41,418 nt of DNA, taken from CAYVBN01 sp964538565 (GTDB lineage: Bacteria; Pseudomonadota; Alphaproteobacteria; Rhizobiales; Xanthobacteraceae). Positions within the stretch are counted from its first letter, which is position 1. Each line of letters starts with the position of its first letter. The position numbers and the translations under genes were made by a program. The DNA lies in contig CAZIGW010000204.1 of assembly GCA_964538565.1 (NCBI GenBank), positions 1-41,418 of the forward strand, read 5' to 3'. Under the pieces are notes generated by a model. That model made no database searches. It was given only the letters and a program-made list of their open reading frames with translations, and was not told where the DNA came from. Of the stretch, positions 25,195 through 34,349 are shown one piece after another.

Positions 25195-27129
25195 ATGCCC
25201 CCTCGCTCTTCCCAGACCGCCGTCCGTTCCACCCCGAGAGGCCGCAAGAGCAAGAATTCCATCGCGAGGCCGCCCAAGGTCGCGGCCCTCAAGAAGAAGC
25301 CGTCCAATCAGCGGGCGGGCGCCAGGCCGGCCGGCGACCTCGGCGCGCTGCCCCAGTGGAATCTGGGCGACCTCTACGCCGGGATCGATGCCCCCGAGGT
25401 GAAGCGCGACCTCGAGCGGGCGGACGGCGAATGCCTCGCCTTCGAGGACACCTACAAGGGCAAGCTCGCCCAGCTCGCGGGCGGGCCCGACGCCGGCCCG
25501 GCGCTTGCCGAGGCGATCCGGCGCTACGAGGCGATCGACGACCTGATCGGCCGGCTCGCCTCGTTCGCGTCGCTTTGCTACGCCGGCGACACCACCAGCC
25601 CGGCGGTGGCGAAATTCTACGGAGACGTGCAGGAGCGCATCACGGCGGCCTCTTCGCATCTCCTCTTCTTCACGCTCGAGCTCAATCGCCTCGATGACGC
25701 GCTGCTCGACGCCGCCATGGCCGACCCGGCGCTCGCGCATTATCGGCCGTGGATCGAGGACATCCGCAAGGAAAAGCCCTACCAGCTCGAGGACCGGGTC
25801 GAGCAGCTCTTTCACGAAAAGTCGATGACCGGCTACAGCGCCTGGAATCGCCTGTTCGACGAGACGATCGCGGGACTGCGCTTCAACGTCGCCGGGCGCG
25901 AGCTCACGATCGAGCCGACGCTGAACCTGCTGCAAGATGCGAGCGAGCAGAAACGCCGCGCCGCCGCCGAGGCGCTCGCCCGCACGTTCAAGGCGAACCT
26001 GCGCATCTTCACGCTGATCACCAACACGCTCGCGAAGGACAAGGAGATCTCGGATCGCTGGCGCGGCTTCGCCGACATCGCCGACGCCCGCCACCTGTCG
26101 AACCGCGTCGAGCGCGAGGTGGTGGAGGCGCTCGTCTCCGCGGTGCGCGCCGCCTATCCGCGGCTGTCGCATCGCTACTACGCGCTCAAGGCGAAGTGGT
26201 TCGGCAAGAAACGGCTGCCGCACTGGGACCGCAACGCACCGTTGCCGCAGGTGCCGACGCGCACGATCGACTGGCGCGAGGCGAGGCAAACGGTGCTCGC
26301 CGCCTACGGGGCGTTCTCGCCCCGCATGGCCTCGATCGCCGAGCGTTTCTTCGACGAGCGCTGGATCGACGCGCCGGTGCGTCCCGGCAAGGCGCCGGGG
26401 GCCTTCGCGCATCCGACCGTGCCGTCGGCTCACCCCTACGTGCTGCTCAACTATCAGGGCCGCCCGCGCGACGTGATGACGCTCGCGCACGAGCTCGGCC
26501 ATGGCGTGCACCAGGTGCTCGCCGCGAAGAACGGGCCGCTGATGGCGCCGACGCCGCTGACGCTCGCGGAGACCGCGAGCGTGTTCGGCGAGATGCTCAC
26601 GTTCCAGCGCCTGCGCGCCGCGACCGACGACCGCCGCGAGCGCAGGGCGATGCTCGCCGCCAAGGTCGAGGACATGATCAACACGGTCGCGCGCCAGATC
26701 GCCTTCTACACGTTCGAGCGCATGGTCCACACCGAACGGCGCAACGGCGAGCTGACGTCGGAGCGCATCGGCGAGATCTGGCGCGAGGTGCAGGCCGAGA
26801 GCCTCGGCCCCGCGATCGAGCTCAAGCCGGGCTACGAGACGTTCTGGACCTACATTCCGCATTTCATCCACTCGCCGTTCTACGTCTATGCCTACGCGTT
26901 CGGCGATTGCCTAGTGAACTCGCTCTACGCCGTCTACGAGAAGGCGCACGAAGGTTTCGCCGATCGCTACCTCGAGATGCTCGCGGCCGGTGGAACCAAG
27001 CACCATTCCGAATTGTTGAAACCTTTCGGGCTGGACGCGCGCGACCCGGCCTTCTGGCAGGGCGGCCTGTCGGTGATCGAGCGCATGATCGGGGAGCTCG
27101 AGGCCCTCGACCGGAAGGCGAAGGACTGA
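25195..27129 (+). CDS. pepF: Oligoendopeptidase F, M3 family metallopeptidase
   Basis: A 644-residue cytoplasmic zinc endopeptidase that cuts short peptides. The zinc site is LAHELGHGVHQ (around residue 432) with the third ligand Glu in ETASVFGE further on; the C-terminal HFIHSPFYVYAYAFGD is the M3B substrate-pocket signature. The first 45 residues are a basic, low-complexity extension with no family equivalent. ATG at 25195 has GGAAAG upstream; initiation further downstream is possible. The stop overlaps the next gene by one base (TGATG), so the pair is coupled. Confidence 0.93.
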   Translation: MPPRSSQTAVRSTPRGRKSKNSIARPPKVAALKKKPSNQRAGARPAGDLGALPQWNLGDLYAGIDAPEVKRDLERADGECLAFEDTYKGKLAQLAGGPDAGPALAEAIRRYEAIDDLIGRLASFASLCYAGDTTSPAVAKFYGDVQERITAASSHLLFFTLELNRLDDALLDAAMADPALAHYRPWIEDIRKEKPYQLEDRVEQLFHEKSMTGYSAWNRLFDETIAGLRFNVAGRELTIEPTLNLLQDASEQKRRAAAEALARTFKANLRIFTLITNTLAKDKEISDRWRGFADIADARHLSNRVEREVVEALVSAVRAAYPRLSHRYYALKAKWFGKKRLPHWDRNAPLPQVPTRTIDWREARQTVLAAYGAFSPRMASIAERFFDERWIDAPVRPGKAPGAFAHPTVPSAHPYVLLNYQGRPRDVMTLAHELGHGVHQVLAAKNGPLMAPTPLTLAETASVFGEMLTFQRLRAATDDRRERRAMLAAKVEDMINTVARQIAFYTFERMVHTERRNGELTSERIGEIWREVQAESLGPAIELKPGYETFWTYIPHFIHSPFYVYAYAFGDCLVNSLYAVYEKAHEGFADRYLEMLAAGGTKHHSELLKPFGLDARDPAFWQGGLSVIERMIGELEALDRKAKD

Positions 27130-28529
27130 TGGCGGAACGCGACGGTCGCGAACGGGACGCGGAGGCCAATCGCTTCTCGGCGCGCGCGGCGCGTTACGCC
27201 CGGGTGGGCGCCAACGTCGGCGGGGTGGCGGCGAAGATCGCGGCGACGCGTCTGTTCGGCCTCGGCCTCGACCGCGCGAAGAACGCGGCCGAACTCGCCG
27301 CCGCGCTCGGCGGCCTCAAGGGCCCGATCATGAAGGTCGCCCAGTTGATGGCGACCATTCCGGAGGCGGTGCCTCCCGAATATGCCTCCGAGCTGATGAA
27401 GCTGCAGAGCGAGGCGCCGCCGATGGGCTGGGCCTTCGTGAAGCGGCGCATGACGGCGGAGCTCGGCCCCGACTGGCAAGCGAAATTCGCGAACTTCGAG
27501 CATCATCCGGCCGCGGCGGCGTCCCTCGGCCAGGTGCATCGCGCGCGTTCGCGCGAGGGCGCCGAGCTTGCCTGCAAGCTGCAGTATCCCGACATGCAGT
27601 CGGCGGTCGAAGCCGACCTGCAGCAGCTCGAGTGGCTGCTGGCGCTGCACCGGCGCATGGATCCGGCGATCGACACGAGCGAGATCGCCAAGGAGATCGG
27701 CGCGCGCGTGCGCGAGGAGCTCGACTACGTGCGCGAGGCCAAGCACGTCGCGCTCTATCGCGCCATGCTGGCCGAGGTGGCGCAGGTGCGCGTGCCGGCG
27801 GTCTGGCCGGAACTCTCCACCCGGCGCCTGCTCACGCTCGACTGGCTCGAGGGCAAGCGGCTTCTCGCCTTCAAGAACGAGGATCTGGAGATCCGCAACC
27901 GCCTGGCCGTCGCCATGTTCAAGGCGTGGTGGCATCCCTTCAGCCACTACGGCGTGATCCACGGCGATCCGCATCTCGGCAACTACACGGTGTTCGCCGC
28001 CGCCGGCGAGCCGCAAGGGATCAATCTGCTCGACTACGGCTGCATCCGCATCTTCCCGCCGAAGTTCGTGGGCGGCGTCGTCGATCTCTACCACGGGCTG
28101 CTCAAGGGCGACGACGACCTCGTCGTCCACGCGTACGAGACGTGGGGATTCAAGCGGCTCAACCGGGAATTGATCGACGCGCTCAATATCTGGGCACGGT
28201 TCATCTATGGACCGCTGCTCACCGACCGCGTCCGCTCGATCGCCGAGGGGGTCAAGCCGTCCGAATACGGCCGCCGCCAGGCCTTCGAGGTGCATCGCGC
28301 CTTGAAGGAGAAGGGGCCGGTGACCGTGCCACGCGAGTTCGTGTTCATGGATCGCGCCGCCATCGGGCTCGGCGGGGTTTTTCTCCACCTGGCGGCGCAG
28401 CTCAACTTCTACCGGCTGTTCAACGAGGCGATCGAGAACTTCTCGGTCACGCGCGTCGCCGAGCGACAGAAGGCCGCGCTCGCCGGCGCCGGTCTGACCG
28501 AGGGTCACGGGCAGGCGTGGCACGCCTGA
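27129..28529 (+). CDS. ABC1/UbiB-family atypical kinase (AarF-like)
   Basis: A 466-residue member of the ADCK/UbiB family. The family N-terminal KxGQ motif appears as KVAQ (LKGPIMKVAQLMATIPEA), the alanine-rich loop as AAAASLGQVHRA, the ATP-site lysine in LACKLQYPD, the catalytic loop as IHGDPHLGNY and the metal-binding motif as LLDYGC. Unlike E. coli UbiB, no C-terminal pair of membrane helices is apparent. The family supports ubiquinone synthesis or lipid homeostasis; the specific role is unclear. It is coupled to pepF by a one-base overlap. Confidence 0.88.
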   Translation: MAERDGRERDAEANRFSARAARYARVGANVGGVAAKIAATRLFGLGLDRAKNAAELAAALGGLKGPIMKVAQLMATIPEAVPPEYASELMKLQSEAPPMGWAFVKRRMTAELGPDWQAKFANFEHHPAAAASLGQVHRARSREGAELACKLQYPDMQSAVEADLQQLEWLLALHRRMDPAIDTSEIAKEIGARVREELDYVREAKHVALYRAMLAEVAQVRVPAVWPELSTRRLLTLDWLEGKRLLAFKNEDLEIRNRLAVAMFKAWWHPFSHYGVIHGDPHLGNYTVFAAAGEPQGINLLDYGCIRIFPPKFVGGVVDLYHGLLKGDDDLVVHAYETWGFKRLNRELIDALNIWARFIYGPLLTDRVRSIAEGVKPSEYGRRQAFEVHRALKEKGPVTVPREFVFMDRAAIGLGGVFLHLAAQLNFYRLFNEAIENFSVTRVAERQKAALAGAGLTEGHGQAWHA

Positions 28530-28555
28530 GCCGCGCGGCGGCGCGTTTGGCGCCG

Positions 28556-28584
28556 TTGCTCTCCCCTGGCAATTGCGCTAAGCC
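28556..28584 (+). promoter_or_regulatory. Putative promoter of the aa3 small subunit / pnt genes
   Basis: TTGCTC (28556-28561), 17-nt spacer, TAAGCC (28579-28584), similar in -10 sequence to the rpmJ promoter of this window. The predicted start near 28591 lies 141 nt before the small subunit gene. Confidence 0.35.
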
Positions 28585-28731
28585 CCGGTGTCCGGGGCGC
28601 ACGATCCGGCGAAGCGCCAGCGCTTCGCCGCCACGACCATGCGCCCTGGCGCCGGAGCGCGGTCCCTGTCGCGGCCAGTCCACGTCTGCCGAGCGCGTTC
28701 CCGAAAGCTGTCAATGAGGCGGAGATACGAA

Positions 28732-28884
28732 ATGGCCGATCACGGCGAGGTCGAGTACGCGACCGCAACCGGCAACGACTATGCCGAGCACGAACACACG
28801 TACGAGATGTTCCTGAAGCTGGTGAAGTGGGGTCTGGCCAGCGTCACGGTGATCCTCATTCTGATGGCTTATTTCCTCGTCTGA
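28732..28884 (+). CDS. aa3-type cytochrome c oxidase small subunit IV
   Basis: A 50-residue protein with one C-terminal transmembrane helix (VKWGLASVTVILILMAYFLV) after a soluble segment with YAEHEHTYEMFLKL. This matches the bacterial aa3 oxidase subunit IV family, a single-helix accessory subunit seen in Paracoccus and Rhodobacter oxidases. ATG at 28732 after GGAG. It sits directly before pntAA, a pairing of respiratory genes that I believe is common in rhizobia. Confidence 0.88.
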   Translation: MADHGEVEYATATGNDYAEHEHTYEMFLKLVKWGLASVTVILILMAYFLV

Positions 28885-28954
28885 GACATTCGCGGCGCGG
28901 GCCGTCGCGCAGCGAGAGCCCCGTCCGCATCGACGGGCCTCCGTGGGAGATGTC

Positions 28955-30085
28955 ATGAAGATCGCGATTGCCGCCGAAGATTCGGGGGAGCCGCGCGTCG
29001 CCGCCACTCCCGAAACCGTCAAGAAGATGAAAGCGCTCGGCGCCGAGGTCGCGGTCGAGCCGGGCGCCGGCACGAAGTCCGGCATTCTCGACGACGATTT
29101 CGCCGCGGCGGGCGCGAGCATCGCCGCCGACGCGGTCGAAGGCGCCGACGTCGTCCTCAAGGTTCGCCGCCCGAGCGGGAGTGAGCTCGCGCGCTACAGT
29201 AGGGGGGCGCTCGTCATCGCCATCATGGATCCCTACGGCAACGAGGCCGCGCTCGCCGAGATGGCGAAGAGCGGCGTCGTCGCCTTCGCGATGGAACTGA
29301 TGCCGCGCATCAGCCGCGCGCAGACCATGGACGTGCTTTCGAGCCAGGCGAACCTCGCCGGCTATCGCGCCGTGATCGACGCCGCGTCCGAATACGGCCG
29401 CGCCCTGCCGATGATGATGACGGCGGCCGGCACGGTTCCGGCGGCGAAGGTGTTCGTCATGGGGGCCGGCGTCGCCGGCCTGCAGGCGATCGCCACCGCC
29501 CGCCGCCTCGGCGCCATCGTGACGGCGACCGACGTTCGCCCCGCCGCCAAGGAGCAGGTCGAGAGCCTGGGCGCGAAGTTCATCGCGGTCGAGGACGAGG
29601 AGTTCAAGCAGGCCGAGACCGCCGCCGGCTACGCCAAGGAGATGTCCCGGGAGTATCAGGCCAAGCAGGCGGCGCTCGTCGCCGAGCACATCAGGAAGCA
29701 GGACATCGTCATCACCACGGCGCTCATTCCGGGGCGGCCGGCGCCGAAGCTGATCTCGGCCGAGATGGTGCGCTCGATGCGGCCTGGCTCCATCGTGGTC
29801 GACCTGGCGGTCGAGCGCGGCGGCAACTGCGAACTGGCGCGGCCCGGTGAGGTCGCCGAGGTCGGCGGGGTGAAGATCGTCGGCCATCTCAACGTGCCGG
29901 GCCGGCTCGCCGCCACCGCGTCGAGCCTCTACGCCAAGAACCTCTCCGCGTTCCTCGAGATCCTGGTCGACAAGGCCAAGAAGTCGCTGGCGGTCAATTG
30001 GGACGACGAGATCGTCAAAGCGACCGTGCTCACCCGCGACGGCGCGGTCGTGCATCCGAACTTCAAGCCCAAGACCGCGGCCTGA
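28955..30085 (+). CDS. pntAA: NAD(P) transhydrogenase subunit alpha part 1
   Basis: A 376-residue soluble domain I of proton-translocating transhydrogenase, which binds NADH and passes hydride to NADP+ on PntB. Motifs: MKIAIAAEDSGEPRVAATPE at the N-terminus, MMTAAGTVPAAKVFVMGAGVAGLQAIATARRLGA split across the Rossmann loop (GAGVAG), the KQDIVITTALIPGRPAP loop and SIVVDLAVERGGNCE. ATG at 28955 after GGGAG. First of three pnt genes; spacing to pntAB is 14 bp. The split alpha chain is the usual alphaproteobacterial form. Confidence 0.95.
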   Translation: MKIAIAAEDSGEPRVAATPETVKKMKALGAEVAVEPGAGTKSGILDDDFAAAGASIAADAVEGADVVLKVRRPSGSELARYSRGALVIAIMDPYGNEAALAEMAKSGVVAFAMELMPRISRAQTMDVLSSQANLAGYRAVIDAASEYGRALPMMMTAAGTVPAAKVFVMGAGVAGLQAIATARRLGAIVTATDVRPAAKEQVESLGAKFIAVEDEEFKQAETAAGYAKEMSREYQAKQAALVAEHIRKQDIVITTALIPGRPAPKLISAEMVRSMRPGSIVVDLAVERGGNCELARPGEVAEVGGVKIVGHLNVPGRLAATASSLYAKNLSAFLEILVDKAKKSLAVNWDDEIVKATVLTRDGAVVHPNFKPKTAA

Positions 30086-30099
30086 AAGGGGATTCCCCG

Positions 30100-30540
30100 A
30101 TGCTCACAACGATGTCGGACACGGCTTTCGAGCCCGCGCGGCACTTCGGGCAGGCACTGGTGCAACTGGCGCAGGCCGGCCACGCCGACACGGCGGCGGC
30201 CGCGGCCGGCGCCGCCGCGCACGCGGCGACCGGCGGAGTGATCGATCCGTTCGTCTTCCGCTTCTCGATCTTCGTGCTGGCGGTGTTCGTCGGCTACTAC
30301 GTGGTGTGGTCGGTGACGCCGGCGCTGCACACGCCGTTGATGTCGGTGACGAACGCGATCTCCTCGGTGATCGCCGTCGGCGCGCTGCTCGCGGTCGGAG
30401 TGAGCCTGCTCGGGGGCGACAGCGGGCCGGTGTGGGCGCGCGCGCTCGGCTTCGTCGCGCTGATCCTCGCCTCCGTCAACATCTTCGGCGGCTTCCTCGT
30501 CACCCAGCGCATGCTCGGCATGTACAAGCGCAAGAAATGA
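30100..30540 (+). CDS. pntAB: NAD(P) transhydrogenase subunit alpha part 2
   Basis: A 146-residue membrane subunit. After an Ala/His-rich N-terminal stretch come three to four transmembrane segments (FVFRFSIFVLAVFVGYYVVW, SVTNAISSVIAVGALLAVG, ALGFVALILASVNIFGGFLV), with the typical HTPLMSVTNAISS loop and ending RMLGMYKRKK. It forms part of the proton channel with PntB. ATG at 30100 follows AAAGGGG; an in-frame ATG at 30112 is an alternative. pntB begins 10 bp downstream. Confidence 0.94.
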   Translation: MLTTMSDTAFEPARHFGQALVQLAQAGHADTAAAAAGAAAHAATGGVIDPFVFRFSIFVLAVFVGYYVVWSVTPALHTPLMSVTNAISSVIAVGALLAVGVSLLGGDSGPVWARALGFVALILASVNIFGGFLVTQRMLGMYKRKK

Positions 30541-30550
30541 GGAGCCGCCG

Positions 30551-31948
30551 ATGAGCGCCAATCTCGCCGCGCTGCTCTATCTCCTGTCCGGGGTGCTGTT
30601 CATCCTGGCGCTGCGCGGCCTTTCCAATCCGGAGACCAGCCGGCAGGGCAACCTGTTCGGCATGACCGGCATGGGCATCGCGGTGGTGACGACGCTCGCC
30701 TCGCATCCGCCGGCGGGCTTCGGCGCCTGGGTGCTGGTGGTGCTCGGGCTCGCGCTCGGCGGCGGCGTCGGCGCGGTGATCGCCCGGCGCGTGCCGATGA
30801 CGGCGATGCCGCAGCTCGTCGCCGCGTTCCACTCGCTCGTCGGCATGGCGGCGGTGCTGGTGGCGGCGGGCGCGCTCTATGCGCCGAGCGCCTTCGGCAT
30901 CGGCGCGGTCGGCGCCATTCACGGGGCGAGCCTCGTCGAGATGTCGATCGGCCTCGCCATCGGCGCCGTCACCTTCACGGGGTCGGTGATCGCCTTTCTC
31001 AAGCTCGACGGCCGCATGTCGGGCGCGCCGATCATGCTTCCGGCGCGCCACGTCATCAACGTGGCGCTCGCCGCGTTCCTGATCTTTCTGATCGTCTGGT
31101 TCGTGCGCAGCGAGAGCCACGGCGCGTTCTGGCTGCTCGCGCTCGTCTCCTTCCTGCTCGGCGTGCTCATCATCATTCCGATCGGCGGCGCCGACATGCC
31201 GGTCGTCATTTCGATGCTCAATTCCTATTCGGGATGGGCGGCGGGCGGCATCGGCTTCACCCTCGGCAACACGGCGCTCATCATCACCGGGGCGCTCGTC
31301 GGCTCCTCGGGCGCGATCCTGTCCTACATCATGTGCAAGGGGATGAACCGCAGCTTCGTCTCGGTGATCCTCGGCGGTTTCGGCGGCGAGGTCGCGGGGC
31401 CGGCCGGCGGCGGCGAGAAGCGGCCGGTGAAGCAGGGCTCGGCGGAGGACGCCGCCTTCATCATGAAGAACGCCGGCAAGGTCATCATCGTGCCGGGCTA
31501 CGGCATGGCTGTGAGCCAGGCGCAGCACGCGCTGCGCGAGATGGCCGACAAGCTCAAGCACGAGGGCGTCGAGGTCAAATACGCCATCCACCCGGTCGCC
31601 GGCCGCATGCCCGGCCACATGAACGTGCTGCTCGCCGAAGCGAACGTGCCTTATGACGAGGTGTTCGAGCTCGAGGACATCAACTCGGAATTCGCGCAGG
31701 CCGACGTCGCCTTCGTGATCGGCGCGAACGACGTCACCAACCCGGCCGCCAAGGAGGATCCGTCGTCGCCGATCTACGGCATGCCGGTGCTCGAAGTGTG
31801 GAAGGCCGGCACCGTGATGTTCTCCAAGCGCTCGCTCTCCTCCGGCTACGCCGGCATCGACAACACGCTGTTCTATCGCGACAACACGATGATGCTGTTC
31901 GGCGACGCCAAGAAGATGACCGAGGAGATCGTCAAGGCGCTGGGGTGA
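30551..31948 (+). CDS. pntB: NAD(P) transhydrogenase subunit beta
   Basis: A 465-residue beta subunit. Eight or nine transmembrane helices fill the first 260 residues (FHSLVGMAAVLVA, GLAIGAVTFTGSVIAFLKL, MLNSYSGWAAGGIGF). The NADP(H)-binding domain III follows (IIVPGYGMAVSQAQHALREM, YAIHPVAGRMPGHMNVLLAE, FVIGANDVTNPAA, SSPIYGMPVLEVWKA). Together the three subunits use the proton gradient to make NADPH. Length is normal. GC-rich hairpins without a U-run follow the stop. Confidence 0.97.
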   Translation: MSANLAALLYLLSGVLFILALRGLSNPETSRQGNLFGMTGMGIAVVTTLASHPPAGFGAWVLVVLGLALGGGVGAVIARRVPMTAMPQLVAAFHSLVGMAAVLVAAGALYAPSAFGIGAVGAIHGASLVEMSIGLAIGAVTFTGSVIAFLKLDGRMSGAPIMLPARHVINVALAAFLIFLIVWFVRSESHGAFWLLALVSFLLGVLIIIPIGGADMPVVISMLNSYSGWAAGGIGFTLGNTALIITGALVGSSGAILSYIMCKGMNRSFVSVILGGFGGEVAGPAGGGEKRPVKQGSAEDAAFIMKNAGKVIIVPGYGMAVSQAQHALREMADKLKHEGVEVKYAIHPVAGRMPGHMNVLLAEANVPYDEVFELEDINSEFAQADVAFVIGANDVTNPAAKEDPSSPIYGMPVLEVWKAGTVMFSKRSLSSGYAGIDNTLFYRDNTMMLFGDAKKMTEEIVKALG

Positions 31949-31974
31949 GGCACTGACCCGGGCCCCGGCCCTGT

Positions 31975-31992
31975 GGCGCGGCACTCCGCGCC
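31975..31992 (+). terminator. Weak terminator-like hairpin after pntB
   Basis: GGCGCGG (31975-31981) / CCGCGCC (31986-31992) with a 4-nt loop, followed by GCCCGTTT rather than a full T-run. It may only partly stop transcription before the hydrolase gene. Confidence 0.3.
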
Positions 31993-32089
31993 GCCCGTTT
32001 CCCGGGCCCCGCAGCGCCGAGCGGAGCGCGTCGGATCGTGCGGCCTCGGGCGCAATCGTCCGGCGCAACGCCTGCGCCGAGGTTGAAGC

Positions 32090-32887
32090 ATGACGACCCT
32101 GAAATGGATCGTGCTGATCGCGGGCGGCTGCTATCTGGGCGCCGCGCTCCTGCTCTACGTCGTCCAGCGCTCGCTGATCTATCTGCCGGAGACCGTGCGC
32201 ACACCGCCGGCCGCGGCGGGCTTCGCGGCCGCGCAGGAGGTCCTGCTCGACACATCCGACGGCGAGCGCGTGATCGCCTGGCACGTGCCGCCGCGCGACG
32301 ACAAGCCGGTGATCCTCTACTTTCACGGCAACGGCGGGTCGCTGCGCTTCCGCGTCGCGCGCTTCCGCACGCTGGTCGCCGACGGCACCGGCCTTCTCGC
32401 GTTGTCGTACCGCGGCTACGGCGGATCGAGCGGCCGCCCGAGCGAGGCCGGCCTTCTGCGCGACGCCGCGGCGGCCTATGCGTACGCGACGGCGCGCTAT
32501 CCGGTCGATCTCCTGGTGGTGTGGGGCGAGTCGCTCGGCAGCGGCGTCGCGGTGGCGCTCGCGGCCGAACAGCCGGTCGCGAAACTCGTGCTCGAAGCGC
32601 CGTTCACCTCGATTGCGAATGTCGCCGCGCGCCACGTCCGAATCTTTCCGGTGCGCTGGCTGGTCACGGACCAGTTTCGCTCCGACGAGCGCATCGGCCG
32701 CGTGAAGGCGCCGGTCCTCGTCCTGCATGGCGCCCGCGACCGCGTCGTGCCGATCGATCTCGGCGAGCGTCTCGCTGCGCTCATCAGCGCGCCCAGGCGC
32801 TTCGTGCGCTTTCCCGACGCCTCGCATGAGGATCTCGCCGCTTTCGGAGCGCTCGACGTCGCGCGGGATTTCATCGCCGGGAAATGA
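32090..32887 (+). CDS. Membrane-anchored alpha/beta hydrolase (BEM46/ABHD13-like)
   Basis: A 265-residue serine hydrolase. An N-terminal transmembrane helix (WIVLIAGGCYLGAALLLYVV) anchors it, then the characteristic QRSLIYLPE leads to the fold: FHGNGGS oxyanion region, LSYRGYGGSSG, nucleophile GESLGSG, acid in LHGARDRVVP and histidine in FPDASHEDL. It resembles BEM46/ABHD12-13 enzymes, which act on acyl esters or thioesters. ATG at 32090 after GAGG. The substrate is unknown. Confidence 0.85.
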   Translation: MTTLKWIVLIAGGCYLGAALLLYVVQRSLIYLPETVRTPPAAAGFAAAQEVLLDTSDGERVIAWHVPPRDDKPVILYFHGNGGSLRFRVARFRTLVADGTGLLALSYRGYGGSSGRPSEAGLLRDAAAAYAYATARYPVDLLVVWGESLGSGVAVALAAEQPVAKLVLEAPFTSIANVAARHVRIFPVRWLVTDQFRSDERIGRVKAPVLVLHGARDRVVPIDLGERLAALISAPRRFVRFPDASHEDLAAFGALDVARDFIAGK

Positions 32888-32944
32888 GCGCGCGAACGAC
32901 GCCTGCGGCTCGCGCGAAACGCCCGTGACTCGTGCCGGAATTCG

Positions 32945-33808
32945 TCAGAACGTGTCGTAGCTCTGTCCGAGCTGACCGCCGACGCGCGCGAAGCCGAGCT
33001 TGGCGGGCGCGAAGTCCTCGCGGATGTTGAGCGCGCGGGCGTAGGAGCCGGCCGCCTTCTGCTTGTCGCCGAGGCGCTCGTAGGCGAGGCCGCGGCTCGC
33101 CCAGGCCTGCAGGTTCTGCGGCTCGAGCAGCACGGCGTTGTCGAGGTCGCTCGCCGCCGCCTTGAAGTCGTTGACCGCCAGATAGCTCAGGCCGCGCGCG
33201 ACGAACGGCGCGGCCTGGTGCTGCGAGAGACCGATGGCGGTGGAGAAATCGTCGATCGCGAACTGGTGCTGGCGCTGGCTCTGATAGAGCAGGCCGCGGT
33301 TGTAATAGGCCTCGGCGTTGTCGGGACGGATCTGGATCGCCTTGTTGAAGTCCTCGAGCGCCTGGATGAGCTGGCTCTTCTGCCGATAGACCATGCCGCG
33401 CCCCAGATAGGCGGCCGCATACGTCGGATCGATGGAGATCGCGCGGTTGTAGTCGGCGAGCGCGAGGTCGAGCTTGCCGGTCCGGCGATAGATCAGGCCG
33501 CGGTTGGCGTAGGCCTGCGCGTAGTTCGGATCGATGCTGATCGCCTTGTTGAAGTCGGCGAGCGCCTCGTCGAAGCGTCCGGCCTCGCCCAGCACCGAGC
33601 CGCGCACGTTGTAGGCTTGCGGGTCGTTCGGATTGCGCTGAACGACGTCGGTGAGCGAGGAGATGTTGGCCGGGGAGGCGGCGTAGAGCGCGTCTTCGCT
33701 CGGGGCCACCGCCGAGGTCACGGTGGAGCAGCCGGCAAGGGCGAGGCCCGAGAGAACCAGCGCGGCCAGGGCGCACGCGCCTCGAACGCTCGATGCGGGC
33801 TGCGTCAT
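32945..33808 (-). CDS. TPR-repeat lipoprotein (NlpI-like)
   Basis: A 287-residue protein with a lipoprotein signal (LAALVLSGLALAGCS, lipobox LAGC, acylated Cys at about 27). It contains about six tandem TPR units between residues 65 and 265 in the pattern AYNVRGSVLGEAGRFDEAL, AYANRGLIYRRTGKLDLAL, AYLGRGMVYRQKSQLIQAL and so on. It is likely an outer-membrane scaffold in the style of NlpI, recruiting envelope hydrolases; the partner is unknown. ATG at 33808 follows GAGGGGAG. Monocistronic. Confidence 0.9.
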   Translation of the reverse strand: MTQPASSVRGACALAALVLSGLALAGCSTVTSAVAPSEDALYAASPANISSLTDVVQRNPNDPQAYNVRGSVLGEAGRFDEALADFNKAISIDPNYAQAYANRGLIYRRTGKLDLALADYNRAISIDPTYAAAYLGRGMVYRQKSQLIQALEDFNKAIQIRPDNAEAYYNRGLLYQSQRQHQFAIDDFSTAIGLSQHQAAPFVARGLSYLAVNDFKAAASDLDNAVLLEPQNLQAWASRGLAYERLGDKQKAAGSYARALNIREDFAPAKLGFARVGGQLGQSYDTF

Positions 33809-33917
33809 GGCTCCCCTCAGGCCTGGTCACGGCAGCGCGGGCGCTCTGACGTGCCGGCAGCCGTTGGTCGGCTCCGCCGGCGCCCGGCGGAAATGGGCGC
33901 TTTGGCGCGGATCGCGC

Positions 33918-34190
33918 CTAGGCGCGGGGTCCGCGGGCGGGGCCGCGACCAGCCGCCGTGCGCGCCGCCGCCTTCGGCTTGCCGGGGATCAGACCTTCGC
34001 GCTGGGCCCGCTTGCGGGCCAGCTTGCGCGCCCGGCGGATCGCCTCCGCCTTTTCGCGCGCCTTCTTCTCCGACGGCTTCTCGTAATGTCCGCGGAGCTT
34101 CATCTCGCGGAAAATGCCCTCGCGCTGCATCTTCTTCTTCAGCGCCTTGAGGGCCTGATCGACGTTGTTGTCACGAACGAGAACCTGCAC
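33918..34190 (-). CDS. rpsU: Ribosomal protein bS21
   Basis: A 90-residue small-subunit protein. The conserved core (VLVRDNNVDQALKALKKKMQ, EGIFREMKLRGHYEKPSEK) is followed by a basic Ala/Arg-rich C-terminal extension typical of Rhizobiales. The GTG at 34190 gives the exact family N-terminus and follows AGAGGAA; the longer open frame to 34277 is not S21-like. S21 acts at mRNA recruitment near the anti-SD end of 16S rRNA. Confidence 0.95.
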   Translation of the reverse strand: MQVLVRDNNVDQALKALKKKMQREGIFREMKLRGHYEKPSEKKAREKAEAIRRARKLARKRAQREGLIPGKPKAAARTAAGRGPARGPRA

Positions 34191-34349
34191 GCGTTGTTCC
34201 TCTCGATCTCTTCCGACTTGTCTCGGGCGAATTTCGCTGGGGCCGGCCGCTCGCAACCGCTGGGGTTGGCCTCGCAAGGAATGGCACGATCCCGAAAGGC
34301 GGGCGTGTAGCAGAAACCGCCGCGAAAGTCCACCTTGGCCGGCCGGCGG

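Noticed and set aside
25102..26871. A 589-codon open frame opposite pepF
   Set aside because: Shadow frame; the M3 peptidase on the plus strand carries all family motifs.
30500..32827. A 775-codon open frame antisense to pntB and the downstream hydrolase
   Set aside because: High-GC shadow; composition is His/Arg/Asp-rich without domains, and the plus-strand genes are certain.
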